DNA of 64,000 nucleotides from RYN-230 sp963837335 (GCA_963837335.1 CAWINS010000011.1:62001-126000), one strand, 5' to 3'. Positions 1-12,140 are shown, counted from the first letter of the stretch. Notes: generated by a model not told the origin, from the letters alone. Made by a program: numbers and translations.

Positions 1-201
1 ACAGGGCGGTGACGGCCTGCGCGGCGTCCGCGCTGGCCTCGTCGTCCGGCGGGCCCGCCCCGGAACCCGCCCCGCTCGCTCGCGTGCCCATTGGTATGCC
101 CACGTATCAGAGACGCCCCGCCGCGCGGCCAGTTGCTCGCGGCGGTTGGCAAAATTCTCCGCAACGAAAACCGGCCGGTCGTCAGCGCCCCCGCCCAGCA
201 T
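1..201 (-). CDS. possible 5' end of an unrecognised gene, cut by the window edge
   Basis: On the minus strand an ATG at 201 opens a frame that stays open to base 1, giving a peptide that begins MLGGGADDRPVFVAENFANR. The first 45 or so residues look protein-like, with mixed charged and aromatic residues. The part nearest the window edge is rich in R, P and T and looks like an ordinary high-GC shadow frame. No domain was recognised. The alternative is that bases 1-346 hold no gene and only the upstream region of the first cellulase copy, whose similarity to the second copy begins near 246. Weak call. Confidence 0.2.
   Translation of the reverse strand, partial: MLGGGADDRPVFVAENFANRREQLAARRGVSDTWAYQWARERAGRVPGRARRTTRPARTPRRPSPPC
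153..178 (+). repeat. left arm of an imperfect inverted repeat flanking the cellulase pair
   Basis: The 20 bases AATTCTCCGCAACGAAAACC followed by GGCCGG recur in inverted orientation at 3102-3128, with one extra C in the second copy. The right arm lies inside the 6-phosphogluconate-dehydrogenase-like gene. The two arms bracket both GH5 copies. Confidence 0.5.
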
Positions 202-346
202 GATCGGCGCGGCGCTGCCGTCGGGGCCACGCGGCGGAGGCCCAGCCTGAAATCCGCCGGTTTCAGAAGGGTTGTCACGGCGCAGGATTACGGGCGTTAT
301 GGCGGCGCCGCAGACCAGGGCCGCCTCCCGGCCCGGAGAGGACACG

Positions 347-1484
347 ATGAAGCTCGCCCGTCTGTTCAGCGCCGTCGCCCTGGCCGCCTCTGCCGCGGGG
401 GTGGCGGCAGGCTCGGCCCCGCTGTCGCCGCGCAGGCCACGACCAGCAAGCCAGCCGTCGCGGGGGCATGCCGCCATGTCTCCGGGCCGTTCCACCGCGC
501 CCGGAACATGATCATCGGCGCGGGCGGCCAGCGGTACATCCCTTACGGCATCGTCGTCACGCGGTTTAGGCAATCCCAACTGGAAGACTCACCACGCCGG
601 CGACGACGCGGAGATCGGCGCCGCCGCCGCCTCGTGGTGCAGCAACACCGTCCGCCTGCAGATCTTCCAGTACGGCCTGCTGGGGCCGGGCAAGACGGGC
701 GTCACCGTGAACACCACGTTCCTCGGCCTCATCGAGGGTGAGGTGACCACGGCGCTGAATGCCGGGCTGGACGTGGTGATCAACGACCAGACCGAAGGGG
801 GCGGCAAGCCCGGCGGCCGTGGGCATGCCGACCACCCAGACCGAAGCGTTCTGGAAGGTCATGTCCGGCAAGTACGGGAAGAACCCGGACGTGATCTTCG
901 ACCTGTTCAACGAACCGCGGCGCGCTAACTTCCCGACCGAAGCAGCCACCTGGAAGTTCTGGAAGCACGGCGGCAACTACCACGGCCGTCACTTCATCGG
1001 CCTGCAGCCGCTCGCGCGCTATATCCGCGGCCTCGGCGCCCGGAACCTGTTCTGGATCGAGGGGCCGCACACCGCCGGGACGCTGGACGAGGTGGTCAGC
1101 CACCAGATCACCCGGGCCGGGCCGCTGGAGTACGCGATCAATCACCCGGGCGGGGTGAACGTCCGGCACGACTCGTCCGACTGGTACACCCGGTTCGGTT
1201 ACGCGGCCAAGAAGGTGCCGATGACCGACGCCGAGTGGACCAACTATTCATCTACCCGCTCCTGCTGGGCGAACGCACCGACGAGCGTGCCGGCCTTCCT
1301 GAGCTACCTGGCCCGCAAGGGCATGGGCCTGACCGCGTGGACGCTGACCCCGGGCGTACTGGCCGCGTCCGCTGATCTCGCCGACCCGACCGTGATCAAA
1401 TCCGACTGGGCCTGCACGAACAGCGGACTGGACGAAGGTGCCGGTTCGGCGATCATGAACTGGTTCCAGCAGCACAACTCGTGA
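347..1484 (+). pseudogene. GH5 cellulase-like gene, first tandem copy, three frameshifts
   Basis: This copy matches the intact gene at 1593-2723 from signal peptide to stop, but no single frame covers it. It starts at ATG 347 behind GGAGAGG, exactly as in copy 2, with signal peptide MKLARLFSAVALAASAAG. The frame then shifts near 415-435, near 565 (after the YIPYGI segment) and near 800-820 (after NDQTEGGG). From 819 to the TGA at 1484 it is continuous and includes the FDLFNEPRR acid/base motif and TDAEWTNYSS. Similarity between the copies also covers about 100 bases upstream of each start, so the duplicated unit is about 1.24 kb. It may be a decayed duplicate, or an intact one damaged by base-calling indels like other genes here. 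Confidence 0.8.
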
Positions 1485-1592
1485 TCCGGGCCTGAATCCG
1501 GCGATTTCGGATGGTTGTCCCTGCGAGAATCGTGATGGGGGGTTTGAGTGTCCTGCGACGGGGACCGCCTCGCGGCTCCCGGAGAGGACACG

Positions 1593-2723
1593 ATGAAGCT
1601 GGCCCGGCTGGTCACCAGCGCTGTCATCCTGGCCGCCTCGGTGGCAGCGGTGACGGCGGGTGACGCGCCGGTCATCGACGCGCACCCCGCGGCCAGCAGC
1701 CCACCGGCATGCCGCCACATCAGCGGTCCGTTCCACCGCGACAAGAACATGATCATTGGCGCCGGCGGCCAGCGGTACATTCCCTACGGCATCACCGTCA
1801 CCGGGCTGGGCAGCCCCAGATGGAAGATCCACAGCCCCGGCGACGACGCCGAGATCGACGCCGCCGCCGCCTCGTGGTGCAGCAACACCGTCCGCCTGCA
1901 GGTCTTCCAGTACGCCCTGCTGGGGCCGGGCCAGAGCGGCGTCAAAGTGAACCGCACGTTTCTCGGCCGCATCGATGGCGAGGTCACCACGGCGCTGAAG
2001 GCCGGCCTGGTCGTGGTGATCAACGACCAGACCGAGGGGGGCGGCCACCCGTACTTCCCGGGCATGCCGACCGCGCAGACCAAAGCGTTCTGGCAGGTCA
2101 TGTCCGACCTGTACGGGCAGAACCCGGACGTGATCTTCGACCTGTTCAACGAGCCGCGGCGCGCCGTCTACCCGACCGAGGCGGGGACGTGGAGGTTCTG
2201 GAAACACGGCGGCGACTATAAGGGCCACCAGTTCATCGGCATGGAACCTCTCGCGCGCTATATCCGCGGCCTCGGCGCCTCCAACCTGTTCTGGATCGAG
2301 GGGCCGCACACCGCCGGGACGCTGGACCAGGTCCTCACTCACCAGATCACCGACGCCGGGCCGGTGGAGTACACGATCAACCACCCGGGCGGACCGGCCG
2401 CCCCGCACGACCAGGCCGAGTGGTATCGCCGGTTCGGGTTCGCCGCCGGGCAGGTCCCGATGACCGACGCCGAGTGGACGAACTATTCATCGACCCGCTC
2501 CTGCTGGGCGAACGCACCGACGAGCGTGCCGGCGTTCCTGCACTACCTGGGCCGCAACGGGATGGGCCTGATCGCGTGGACACTGACCCCGGGCGTGCTC
2601 GCCGCGTCTGCTGACCTGGCTGACCCGACGGTGATCCGATCCGACTGGGCGTGCGCGGACACCGGGCTGGACGAAGGTGCCGGCAGCGCGATCATGAACT
2701 GGTTCCGGCAGCACAACTCGTGA
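1593..2723 (+). CDS. secreted glycoside hydrolase family 5 (cellulase-like)
   Basis: A 376-residue exported protein, predicted to cleave beta-glucan or a related polysaccharide outside the cell. Start ATG 1593 follows GGAGAGG with 5-base spacing and opens a Sec-type signal peptide (MKLARLVTSAVILAASVAAV). Seen motifs: GAGGQRYIPYGI at the first barrel strand, VVINDQTEGGG, then FDLFNEPRR, whose Glu is the expected acid/base, and IEGPHTAGT. The nucleophile Glu is probably the one in TDAEW near the end, in place of the usual GEWG-type motif, so catalytic competence is inferred rather than shown. The first tandem copy lies directly upstream, and a strong hairpin follows the stop. Substrate cannot be decided; GH5 assignment is firm, subfamily is not. 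Confidence 0.85.
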   Translation: MKLARLVTSAVILAASVAAVTAGDAPVIDAHPAASSPPACRHISGPFHRDKNMIIGAGGQRYIPYGITVTGLGSPRWKIHSPGDDAEIDAAAASWCSNTVRLQVFQYALLGPGQSGVKVNRTFLGRIDGEVTTALKAGLVVVINDQTEGGGHPYFPGMPTAQTKAFWQVMSDLYGQNPDVIFDLFNEPRRAVYPTEAGTWRFWKHGGDYKGHQFIGMEPLARYIRGLGASNLFWIEGPHTAGTLDQVLTHQITDAGPVEYTINHPGGPAAPHDQAEWYRRFGFAAGQVPMTDAEWTNYSSTRSCWANAPTSVPAFLHYLGRNGMGLIAWTLTPGVLAASADLADPTVIRSDWACADTGLDEGAGSAIMNWFRQHNS

Positions 2724-2746
2724 GCCGGGCCTCAGCCAGGCCCGGC
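2724..2746. terminator. hairpin between convergent genes
   Basis: GCCGGGCCT (2724-2732) pairs with AGGCCCGGC (2738-2746) around a 5-base loop. It sits right after the GH5 stop and overlaps the stop of the converging gene at 2732, so it can serve both strands. There is no U-tract, as is usual in this group. Confidence 0.6.
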
Positions 2747-3656
2747 CAGCAGCGCGGCCAGGACGGCGCCGATCACGGCGTCGCCCGGCCCGCCTGCGTC
2801 AGCAGCGTCCGACGATGAGCGGCGGAAGACCTCCGCGGCGGCCTGGTGGAACCCGCCCGGCAGGCCGTCGGAGGTCATGCTGGCGGCGATCTCCTCCATC
2901 TCGCCGACCCAGCGCCAGCCCTTGGCCGCCGCGGACCGGGCCGCCCCCAGCGACCGGCCGCCCAGGCCCGGCTGGGACAGCGACCACTCGGCCAGCAGGC
3001 TGTCCGCCACGCCCTCGGCCTGGGCCAGCGCCCGGGCGGCCAGGAGCAGCGCGGCGCTGCCCTTGGTCCAGGCGGCGTAGGCCATCTTGAGGGCCGAGGC
3101 CCCGGCCGGGTTTTCGTTGCGGAGAATTACCGGGGTCAGCGCGGTGCCCTCGAACAGGGCCGCTACCTGCGCGGCGGGGCCGTCCCCGTCCCCGCCCTCA
3201 GGTCCGCGCGGCCAGGTACAGGCGGGTGCCGCCCGGGCTGGCCTCCGCTGCGGGCCCCGGGGACGGCGGGAGGCCGATGATCCCGCCGTCCACGTAACGG
3301 GCCCCGGCCGTCTCGACGATCGACCGCACCTGGTGGGCGGTGCCGGGGGAGATGGCGTTGGCGTCCACGTAGATCCCGGTGAAACCGGCGGCGGCCACCG
3401 CCCGGGCCACCTCCAGCGCGGCGTGCGGCGGGCAGACCGACAGGATGATGCCCGCCCGCCGGGCCAGGTCGGCGGCCTGGCCCGCGGCATCCGGGCCGGC
3501 CGCCGCGGTCAGCCCGGCCGCGGCGGCCCGGGCCCGGGTGGCCGGGCCGCGCCCGGCCGGCACCCACAGCACCTGGTACCCGCGGCCGGTCAGGCAGGCG
3601 GCCACGGCCGCGCCCATCTCACCCGGGTGCAGCAGCCCGATCAGCGTCTCGCTCAT
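2732..3656 (-). CDS. NAD-binding 6-phosphogluconate dehydrogenase-like protein with DUF1932 domain, one frameshift
   Basis: The start at 3656 opens an N-terminal Rossmann fold: MSETLIGLLHPGEMGAAVAA has the GxxGxMGxx-type loop of the 3-hydroxyisobutyrate/6-phosphogluconate dehydrogenase family, followed by DANAISPGT and VDGGIIG, the usual substrate-binding strand. Near 3200 the frame shifts by one base and continues as VAALFEGTALTPVILRNENP and then the helical ASALKMAYAAWTKG segment typical of the C-terminal DUF1932 domain, ending at 2732. Together about 305 residues, the normal family length. Probably a soluble NAD(P)-dependent dehydrogenase of unknown substrate. The shift is likely a sequence indel since both halves are well preserved. 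The right arm of the inverted repeat (3102-3128) lies inside the gene. Confidence 0.75.
3102..3128 (-). repeat. right arm of the imperfect inverted repeat
   Basis: Inverse complement of 153-178 with one inserted base. It lies within the coding sequence of the dehydrogenase, where it encodes part of ILRNENPAG. Confidence 0.5.
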
Positions 3657-3714
3657 CCGCCCAGTGTCGCGTGGCGCGGGCCCAGGCCGCGGTCCCGGGC
3701 CCGCACTACGGCCG

Positions 3715-5071
3715 CTACCAGGCCGGATAGACGCTCAGCCGGTCCAGGCGGTGCGCGCCGGGCAGCGGCCTGTACCGGTTACCGTGCAGCACGCCGAACT
3801 CTACGGAGAACGGCCCCGGGCCGGGCCGGGCCGGGTTGACCGTCACGCCGGGCCGGTGGGCCTGCACGATCAGCGTGCTGCCGTCAGCGTTCGTCCACAG
3901 CACGGCCTGCTCCTGCTGTGGCCAATGCCGGATGAACCACCAGCGGCCGAGCACCGCGACCACCTTCCCGGTCTGCGCGGAGAATTCGGTGAAGGCGAAT
4001 TCCGCGGTCAGCGGGTGCTTGGACTGGGTGACCGTGGCGACGACGATCTTGCTGCCGTCCGGCGTGAGCAGGGCGCCGAACGTGTCGTTGTTGTTGACCG
4101 CCCGGCCGTGGCTGAACCGGCGGCCGCTACCCGACCAGTTCAGGCTCAGGGCCAGCCGGCTGGCCGCCAGGCTGCTGCCCGGCGCGGTGGTGTCCAGCAG
4201 CCGGACTTTGTACATGGCCGTCGATCAGCTGCGCAAAGGCCAGCGTCCGGTCGTCCGCCGCCCAGGACAGCGCCGAGCCGGTGCCACCCAGGCTCTCCTC
4301 GACCGGCTGGGCGCCCGGCCAGGTCCAGACGCGCTGCGCCCCCGTGGCCAGCGTGTCCACCTGGATCTCCGGGCCGGGCCGGGGCCCGCCGGTCCGGGTG
4401 GCCACCGCGAGCTGGCGGCCATCCGGGGTGAGCGCCAGGCCGTCGAGCACCGCATCGGCCGGCAGCGCCGGGACAGGCAGCGGGCTCAGCGCCGAGACCT
4501 GGCCTGATGAGCTGATCCGCAGCTGGTAGAAGCTGACCGGGCCGGTCGGCGACATGATGCTGACGGTCGTCCCGGGTACCGTACGACCGTCGGGCCGGGT
4601 GACCTTCTCGTGCTGGAGCGTCATCGGCTGTGCGGCCAGCACGTAGCGGCCCACGCCGGAGGCGGCGGCCGCCATGACGAACGCGTCGTCCGGCCGGGGC
4701 GCGGCGAGCGTGGCCACGGTCCGGCCGGTTCGGGTGGCGCGGACCTCCGCCTGCCGCGGCCAGCCATGCTGGGGCCCGGTGCCAGTCAGCACGACGTAGT
4801 AGCGCGGGACCCGGGCCAGCAGCGCGTCCGACGAGGTCCGGTGGCCGGGCCGGGCCGGGCCGCCGGTGAGGGCGAGGGTGGCGGCCAGCACGGCCGCCAC
4901 CGCGGCGGCCGCCGCCAGCGGGGTGAGCCAGGGCGGCCAGCCCCGCCAGCCGCGCGCCAGCCGGCCGCGCCCCGCCCCATCGGGCAGCCGCAGCAGCGGC
5001 ACGTCCGTCGGGGAGATGTCCTCCGCGGTCTCCCGCAGGGCCCAGCGGACCCGGTCTTCCAGCGTGTTCAT
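3715..5071 (-). CDS. single-pass membrane protein paired with the ECF sigma factor (putative anti-sigma factor), one frameshift
   Basis: Starts at ATG 5071 (MNTLEDRVRWALRETAEDIS) in an ATGA overlap with the stop of the sigma gene, so the two are translationally coupled. An N-terminal cytoplasmic segment of about 45 residues is followed by one membrane helix (LTPLAAAAAVAAVLAATLAL) and a long extracytoplasmic part with repeated strand patterns (LALTPDGRQLAVATRTG, LLTPDGSKIVVATVTQ) that suggest a WD40/TolB-like beta-propeller. The frame changes near 4210, from AFAQLIDG to KVRLLDTT, and runs on to the stop at 3715. Position and topology suggest control of the sigma factor by an outside signal. 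No zinc-binding HxxxCxxC anti-sigma motif is seen, so that role is inference. Confidence 0.65.
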
Positions 5072-5646
5072 GACGGTTCCTCCAGCAGGCGGCCCAGCGC
5101 CCCCAGGGCCCGGTGCGCGGTGGACCGGACGGTGCTCGGCCCGATTCCCATCGCCGCGGCGATCTCCGGTTCGGACAGGTCCAGGTAGAAGCGGAGCACC
5201 AGCACCTCACGCTGCCGCGGGGGCAGCTGCCGGAGCGCCCGCAGGACCGAGCGGCGCTGTTCCGCGGACAGCACCGCGGATTCCGCGGAAACCACGGGGA
5301 GCGCCGCGTCCGCCAGCCCGGCGGCGGCCGTCACGGCCGGGGCCCGGCCGTGACGGCGCAGCTGCGAGCGGCAGCCGTTCAGCACCGACGACCGCACATA
5401 GGGCAGCGCCTTGCCGGGATCGGACAGCTTCTCCCAGCGCCGGTACAGGCCGGCGAACGCCTCCTGCACGACGTCCTCGGCCGCCTGCCGCTCGCCGAGC
5501 ATGAGATAGGCCAGCCGGATCAGCCCCAGCGCGTGGGCCTGGTACAGCGCGGTCACGCAGGTGTCCGCCTCCGGCGGCGGCTGCGGCCCGGGCTGGGTTC
5601 GGCGGCGAGCCATCCGCCCAGGGTGCACCGCGGCATCGGAGTCCAT
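5068..5646 (-). CDS. ECF RNA polymerase sigma factor, SigE-type family
   Basis: About 192 residues from ATG 5646 (MDSDAAVHPGRM), with AAGGGAC upstream as a ribosome site. Region 2 is seen as LYQAHALGLIRLAYLMLGER then AAEDVVQEAFAGLYRRWEKL, and region 4 as LPPRQREVLVLRFYLDLSEP followed by a helix-turn-helix (EIAAAMGIGPSTVRSTAHRA). This matches the actinobacterial SigE-family subgroup, short sigma factors that recruit RNA polymerase to a small regulon. The stop overlaps the start of the propeller-like membrane protein (ATGA), which is the expected layout of a sigma/anti-sigma pair. The promoter it recognises is not evident from the upstream sequence. Confidence 0.88.
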   Translation of the reverse strand: MDSDAAVHPGRMARRRTQPGPQPPPEADTCVTALYQAHALGLIRLAYLMLGERQAAEDVVQEAFAGLYRRWEKLSDPGKALPYVRSSVLNGCRSQLRRHGRAPAVTAAAGLADAALPVVSAESAVLSAEQRRSVLRALRQLPPRQREVLVLRFYLDLSEPEIAAAMGIGPSTVRSTAHRALGALGRLLEEPS

Positions 5647-5867
5647 GTCCCTTATGACCCCGGCGGCGCCGATCCGCTGCTTCCGGGCGGCAGAAATTTT
5701 GCCCGCGGCCGGCCCGCAGGCCCGCGCAGCGCGCACCTATCGCGTGCGCGGGCCGCCCGGTGCTCGGTAGAGTCAAATGACCGGGCCGAAGAGGCCGTCA
5801 TCATCCAGGCTGCCGTGCATCTAGGCCGCGGCTCGCACCGGCGGCACCCCCGAGGAGAGCGTTTTCA

Positions 5868-8553
<2,686 letters not shown>

Positions 8554-8557
<4 letters not shown>

Positions 8558-9804
8558 GAGAAAGGCCCGGTTACGATCACGACGCCACGGCCCGCTGGGT
8601 GGCTGAGCCACCCAAGCGGGCCGCGGCGGCCGGGTTCGAGGCGGCCAGGTTCGGCCGCGGGCCGTTCGAGCGGGACCGGGCCCGGGTCCTGCACACCTCG
8701 GCCCTGCGCCGGCTGGCGGCCAAGACCCAGGTGGTGGAGGTGGACGCGGGGGATTTCCCGCGGACCCGGCTCACCCATTCGCTGGAGTGCGCGCAGATCG
8801 GCCGGGAACTGGGCGGCGCGCTGGGCTGCGATCCTGACCTGGTGGACGCGGCCTGCCTGGCGCACGACCTCGGCCACCCGCCGTTCGGGCACAACGGCGA
8901 GTCGGCCCTGGCCGACGTGGCCGCGGCCTGCGGCGGCTTCGAGGGCAACGCGCAGAGCCTGCGGCTGCTGACCCGGCTCGAGGCCAAGGTGCCCGGGGCC
9001 GGGCTGAACCTGACCCGGGCCACCCTGGACGCCACGCTGAAGTACCCATGGCTGGCCGGCCCGGGCCTGCCCAAGTACGGGGCGTACGCGGACGACGCGG
9101 AGGCGTTCGCGTGGATCCGCGAGGACGCGCCGCCCGGCCGTCCCTGCCTGGAAGCGCAGGTCATGGACTGGGCCGATGATGTGGCCTACTCGGTGCACGA
9201 CCTGGAGGACGGCCTGCACGCCGGGCTGACCAGGTTCTCGGCGCTGGCCGATCCGGGGGAGCGGAAGGCCATCAGTGAGCTCACCGCCGACCAGTACTGC
9301 GCTCCGGGGTCGGTGACGCCGGACGAATTGGCTGAGGTATTCGACGACCTGCTCGCGCTGCCCTGCTGGCCGGACGGGTTCGACGGCGGCCCGCGGTCCC
9401 TGGCGGCGCTGAAGAACCTGACCAGCGAGCTGATCGGGCGGCTGTGCGGCGCCGCGCACCAGGCGACCATGGACGCGTCGGGCGGCCGCCGGATCACCCG
9501 GTACGACGCCGACCTGCAGGTGCCCCGGCGGCAGCGGCTGGAATGCGCGCTGCTCAAGGGGGTCACGGCCTACTACGTGATGAGCCGGGACGGCGCCGCC
9601 GAGATGCAGGCCCGGGAACGAGAGCTGATCATGGAGCTCGCGGCCGCGGTGCGCATCGGGGCTCCGGGCACCATCGATCCCGCGCTGCGGCCCGCGTACG
9701 AGGCCGCCACGACCGACACGGGGCGGCTGCGGGTCGTGGTGGACCAGGTGGCTACGCTGACCGACACGTCCGCGGTCGCGTGGCACGCCCGCCTGTGCCG
9801 TTGA
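8554..9804 (+). CDS. dgt: deoxyguanosinetriphosphate triphosphohydrolase-like protein (HD superfamily)
   Basis: A 416-residue cytosolic dNTPase that removes triphosphate from dGTP and other dNTPs. GTG start at 8554 overlaps the ppdK stop. Metal-binding HD-domain motifs are visible: RLTHSLECAQIGR (first His), AHDLGHPPFGHNGE (HD pair and following His) and MDWADDVAYSVHDLED (distal Asp). Length agrees with the actinobacterial dgt type. In many actinobacteria dgt lies next to dnaG; here dnaG is 11.6 kb further on with other genes between. The stop codon lies inside the first unit of a 17-bp tandem repeat. Confidence 0.92.
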
Positions 9805-9876
9805 AGTACCTGTCCCGTTGAAGTAGCAGTGCCGTTGAAGTAGCTGTGCCGATGATGTACCTGTGCCGTTGAGATC
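9792..9876 (+). repeat. five imperfect 17-bp tandem repeats covering the dgt stop
   Basis: Units begin at 9792, 9809, 9826, 9843 and 9860 and follow CCTGTGCCGTTGAAGTA. The first unit contains the dgt TGA (9802-9804), and the next two repeat TTGAAGTA exactly. The array ends a few bases before the ribosome site of the next gene. Confidence 0.85.
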
Positions 9877-9893
9877 CCTGCGAAGGAGCAGCC

Positions 9894-11147
9894 ATGCCCG
9901 AAGGCCCGGCCTACGTGATCATCGGCGCCAGCCTGGCCGGCGCCAAGGCGGCTGAGACGCTGCGCGAGGACGGGTTCGGCGGACCCATCGTCCTGCTCGG
10001 CACGGAAACCGAGCGGCCGTACGAGCGGCCGCCGCTGTCCAAGGGGTACCTGCTCGGCCAGGCGGACAAGGCCTCTCTCTACGTGCACGACGAGCACTGG
10101 TACTCCCGGCACCAGGTGGACCTGCGGTCGGGCGTGACCGCGGTCGCGATCGACCGGGCCGCCCACCGGGTCGACCTGGACAACGGCGGGGCGGTCGGCT
10201 ACGAACGGCTGCTGCTGACCCCCGGGTCGCACCCGCGGGTGCTCCAGGTGCCCGGCGCCGACCTCGACGGGGTGCACTACCTGCGCACCGCGGCCGACTC
10301 CGAGGCGCTGGCCACCGCGCTGGCCCCGATCCCCGGCGAGGAGACCCGCGTGGTCATCGTCGGCGGGGGCTGGATCGGCCTGGAGGTCGCCGCCGCAGCC
10401 CGGGAGAAAGGCGGCACGGTGACGGTGCTGGAACCGGAGCCCACCCCGCTGCACCGCCAGGTCGGCCCCGAGCTGGGCCAGCGGTTCGCGGACCTGCACC
10501 GCGCGCACGGGGTGGAGTTCCGGCTCGGGGACAGCGCCCTCGAGCTGCGCGGCCACGAGGGCCGGGTCACCGCGGTGCTGACGTCCGAGGGCGCCGAGGT
10601 GCCGGCCGACGTGGTGGTGGTCGCCATCGGCGCGGCGCCCAACGTGGGCCTGGCTGAGCAGGCTGGCCTGGAGGTCAGCAACGGTGTCGTGGTGGACGCG
10701 GCGCTGCGGACCAGCGACCCGGACATCTTCGCGGCCGGTGACGTGGCGAACGTGCCGCACCCGCTGCTGGGCCGCCGGGTCCGGGTGGAGCACTGGGCCA
10801 ACGCGCTGCACGGCGGCCCGGCCGCGGCCCGTTCCATGCTCGGCCAGCCGGTGTCCTACGACCGGGTGCCGTACTTCTTCAGCGACCAGTACGACCTGGG
10901 CATGGAGACCTCCGGGCTGCCCGAGCCCGGCTACTACGACCAGGTCGTGTACCGGGGCGACCCGGCGACGCTGGAGTTCATCGCGTTCTGGCTGTCCGGC
11001 GGCGCGGTGGTGGCGGGCATGAACGTCAACGTCTGGGACGTGACGGACGACATCCAGGCGCTGATCCGGGCCGGGTACGCGGGTACCGCGGTGGACGCCG
11101 CCCGGCTGGCCGACCCGGGGGTGCCTCTGGCCGAGCTGCTGGCCTGA
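9894..11147 (+). CDS. NAD(P)/FAD-dependent ferredoxin reductase-type oxidoreductase
   Basis: 417 residues from ATG 9894 with GAAGGAG seven bases upstream. FAD-binding GxGxxG-type loop at the N-terminus (YVIIGASLAGAKAAETLRED), the YERPPLSKGYLLG segment typical of putidaredoxin/rhodocoxin reductases, a second Rossmann fold for NAD(P)H (VVIVGGGWIGLEVAAAAREK), and DIFAAGDVANVPHPLLG near the C-terminus for the flavin. The C-terminal reductase domain (YFFSDQYDLGMETSGL) is complete. It should pass electrons from NAD(P)H to a ferredoxin or similar carrier, for example for a P450 or oxygenase, but no such partner lies in the window. Soluble protein; the acceptor is unknown. Confidence 0.9.
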   Translation: MPEGPAYVIIGASLAGAKAAETLREDGFGGPIVLLGTETERPYERPPLSKGYLLGQADKASLYVHDEHWYSRHQVDLRSGVTAVAIDRAAHRVDLDNGGAVGYERLLLTPGSHPRVLQVPGADLDGVHYLRTAADSEALATALAPIPGEETRVVIVGGGWIGLEVAAAAREKGGTVTVLEPEPTPLHRQVGPELGQRFADLHRAHGVEFRLGDSALELRGHEGRVTAVLTSEGAEVPADVVVVAIGAAPNVGLAEQAGLEVSNGVVVDAALRTSDPDIFAAGDVANVPHPLLGRRVRVEHWANALHGGPAAARSMLGQPVSYDRVPYFFSDQYDLGMETSGLPEPGYYDQVVYRGDPATLEFIAFWLSGGAVVAGMNVNVWDVTDDIQALIRAGYAGTAVDAARLADPGVPLAELLA

Positions 11148-11192
11148 GCTGTCAGGTACCGGGCTGTCGGGTGCCGGGCTGTCAGGTGCCGG
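11148..11192. repeat. three 15-bp tandem repeats at the end of the PP2C gene
   Basis: Units start at 11148, 11163 and 11178 and follow GCTGTCAGGTGCCGG. The third unit includes the minus-strand stop codon of the PP2C gene (TCA at 11182-11184), and the first again carries GTCAGGTACC. They lie between convergent genes. Confidence 0.8.
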
Positions 11193-12054
11193 GCGGGAAC
11201 GGGGCGAGCACGACGGTGATGTTGTCCCGGCCGCCCGCCTCGATCGCGAACGTGACCAGGGTCTGCGCGGCGGCCAGCGGGTTGGTGAGCGCGCCGGGCA
11301 GGGCCAGCTCGGCCAGTTTCCCGGCGTCCGGCTGGTAGTTCCACAGGCCGTCCGAGCACAGCATGAGCACCCCGGGACCGGGCGGCTCGAACGTCACCAC
11401 GTGCGGGGTGGCCTCGCCGGGATCCGCGCCGACCCAGCGGGTCACCACGTGCGCATGCGGGGAACTCAGCGCCTCCTCCTCGGGCAGCAGCCCGGCCGCG
11501 ACCATCTCCTCGGCCAGCGAGTCGTCCCGGGTGAGCCGATGCGCCGTCTCCGGGGCGGGCGATCCGGGGGCCGGTGATCCGGGGCGGTGAGTCGGGGCCG
11601 CTGAGTCTGGGGCCGGTGATCCGGGGGCGGGGGTGACCGGCGCACCCAGCCAGTACGCCCGGCTGTCACCCAGCCAGCAGAGCGTGGCGGCCGAGCTGGT
11701 GATCACTGCGGAGACGAACGTGGCCGACCCCACCCCGCCGGGGGACTGGGCCAGGCTGGCCACCGCGTCCTCCGCGGACCGGACCGCGGCCGAGGATGCC
11801 TCGGTCAGGTCGGTGCCGTCCTGCGCCGCGGTGCGCAGCACCTCCGCGGCCGCCTGGGCGGCGGCGAGCGAGGCCTCAGCCGGGCGGATGGAGGTGGACA
11901 CGCCGTCACAGACCACCGCGACCAGGACCGGGCCGTCCGCCGCCGGCACGACCGCGAGTTCCATCGCGTCCTCGTTCTGGCGGTGGCGCAGGCCCCGGTC
12001 CGTCACACCGGCTATCAGGCTGAGGTCAATCTCCTGGTGATCATGCGACATCAC
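11182..12054 (-). CDS. PP2C-family serine/threonine protein phosphatase
   Basis: 290 residues, soluble. Metal-dependent phosphatase motifs appear in order: GVTDRGLRHRQNEDAMEL at the start (RxxNED, metal-binding), VAVVCDGVSTSIRPAEAS (the DG motif, usually DGMGG), VGSATFVSAVI (usual GSTA), CWLGDSRAYWL (GDSR), LTRDDSLAEEMVAAG, then LMLCSDGLWNY and GGRDNITVVLAPF with the last metal-binding Asp. A proline/threonine-rich insertion of about 35 residues (APVTPAPGSPAP and repeats) sits before LTRDDS and is likely a flexible loop. It should dephosphorylate Ser/Thr-phosphorylated proteins; no partner kinase or FHA gene is near. Start ATG 12054 could also be 12051 (two Met in a row). Confidence 0.9.
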   Translation of the reverse strand: MMSHDHQEIDLSLIAGVTDRGLRHRQNEDAMELAVVPAADGPVLVAVVCDGVSTSIRPAEASLAAAQAAAEVLRTAAQDGTDLTEASSAAVRSAEDAVASLAQSPGGVGSATFVSAVITSSAATLCWLGDSRAYWLGAPVTPAPGSPAPDSAAPTHRPGSPAPGSPAPETAHRLTRDDSLAEEMVAAGLLPEEEALSSPHAHVVTRWVGADPGEATPHVVTFEPPGPGVLMLCSDGLWNYQPDAGKLAELALPGALTNPLAAAQTLVTFAIEAGGRDNITVVLAPFPPGT

Positions 12055-12083
12055 GGCACCATCCCAGGGTCTACCCAGATTCG

Positions 12084-12140
12084 GCTCGACTAGTTCTCGC
12101 TCGACTGGCTCCGCTCGACCAGTTCAGCTCGACCGGGTTG
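12084..12140. repeat. four 14-15-bp imperfect tandem repeats
   Basis: Units begin at 12084, 12099, 12113 and 12127, each starting GCTCGAC. They fill the gap between the end of the LysR gene and the start of the PP2C gene, so they could affect PP2C expression. No regulator is known to match them. Confidence 0.65.

Noticed and set aside
9792..9876. CRISPR array
   Set aside because: Repeats are 17 bp, directly adjoining, with no spacers and no cas genes in the window.
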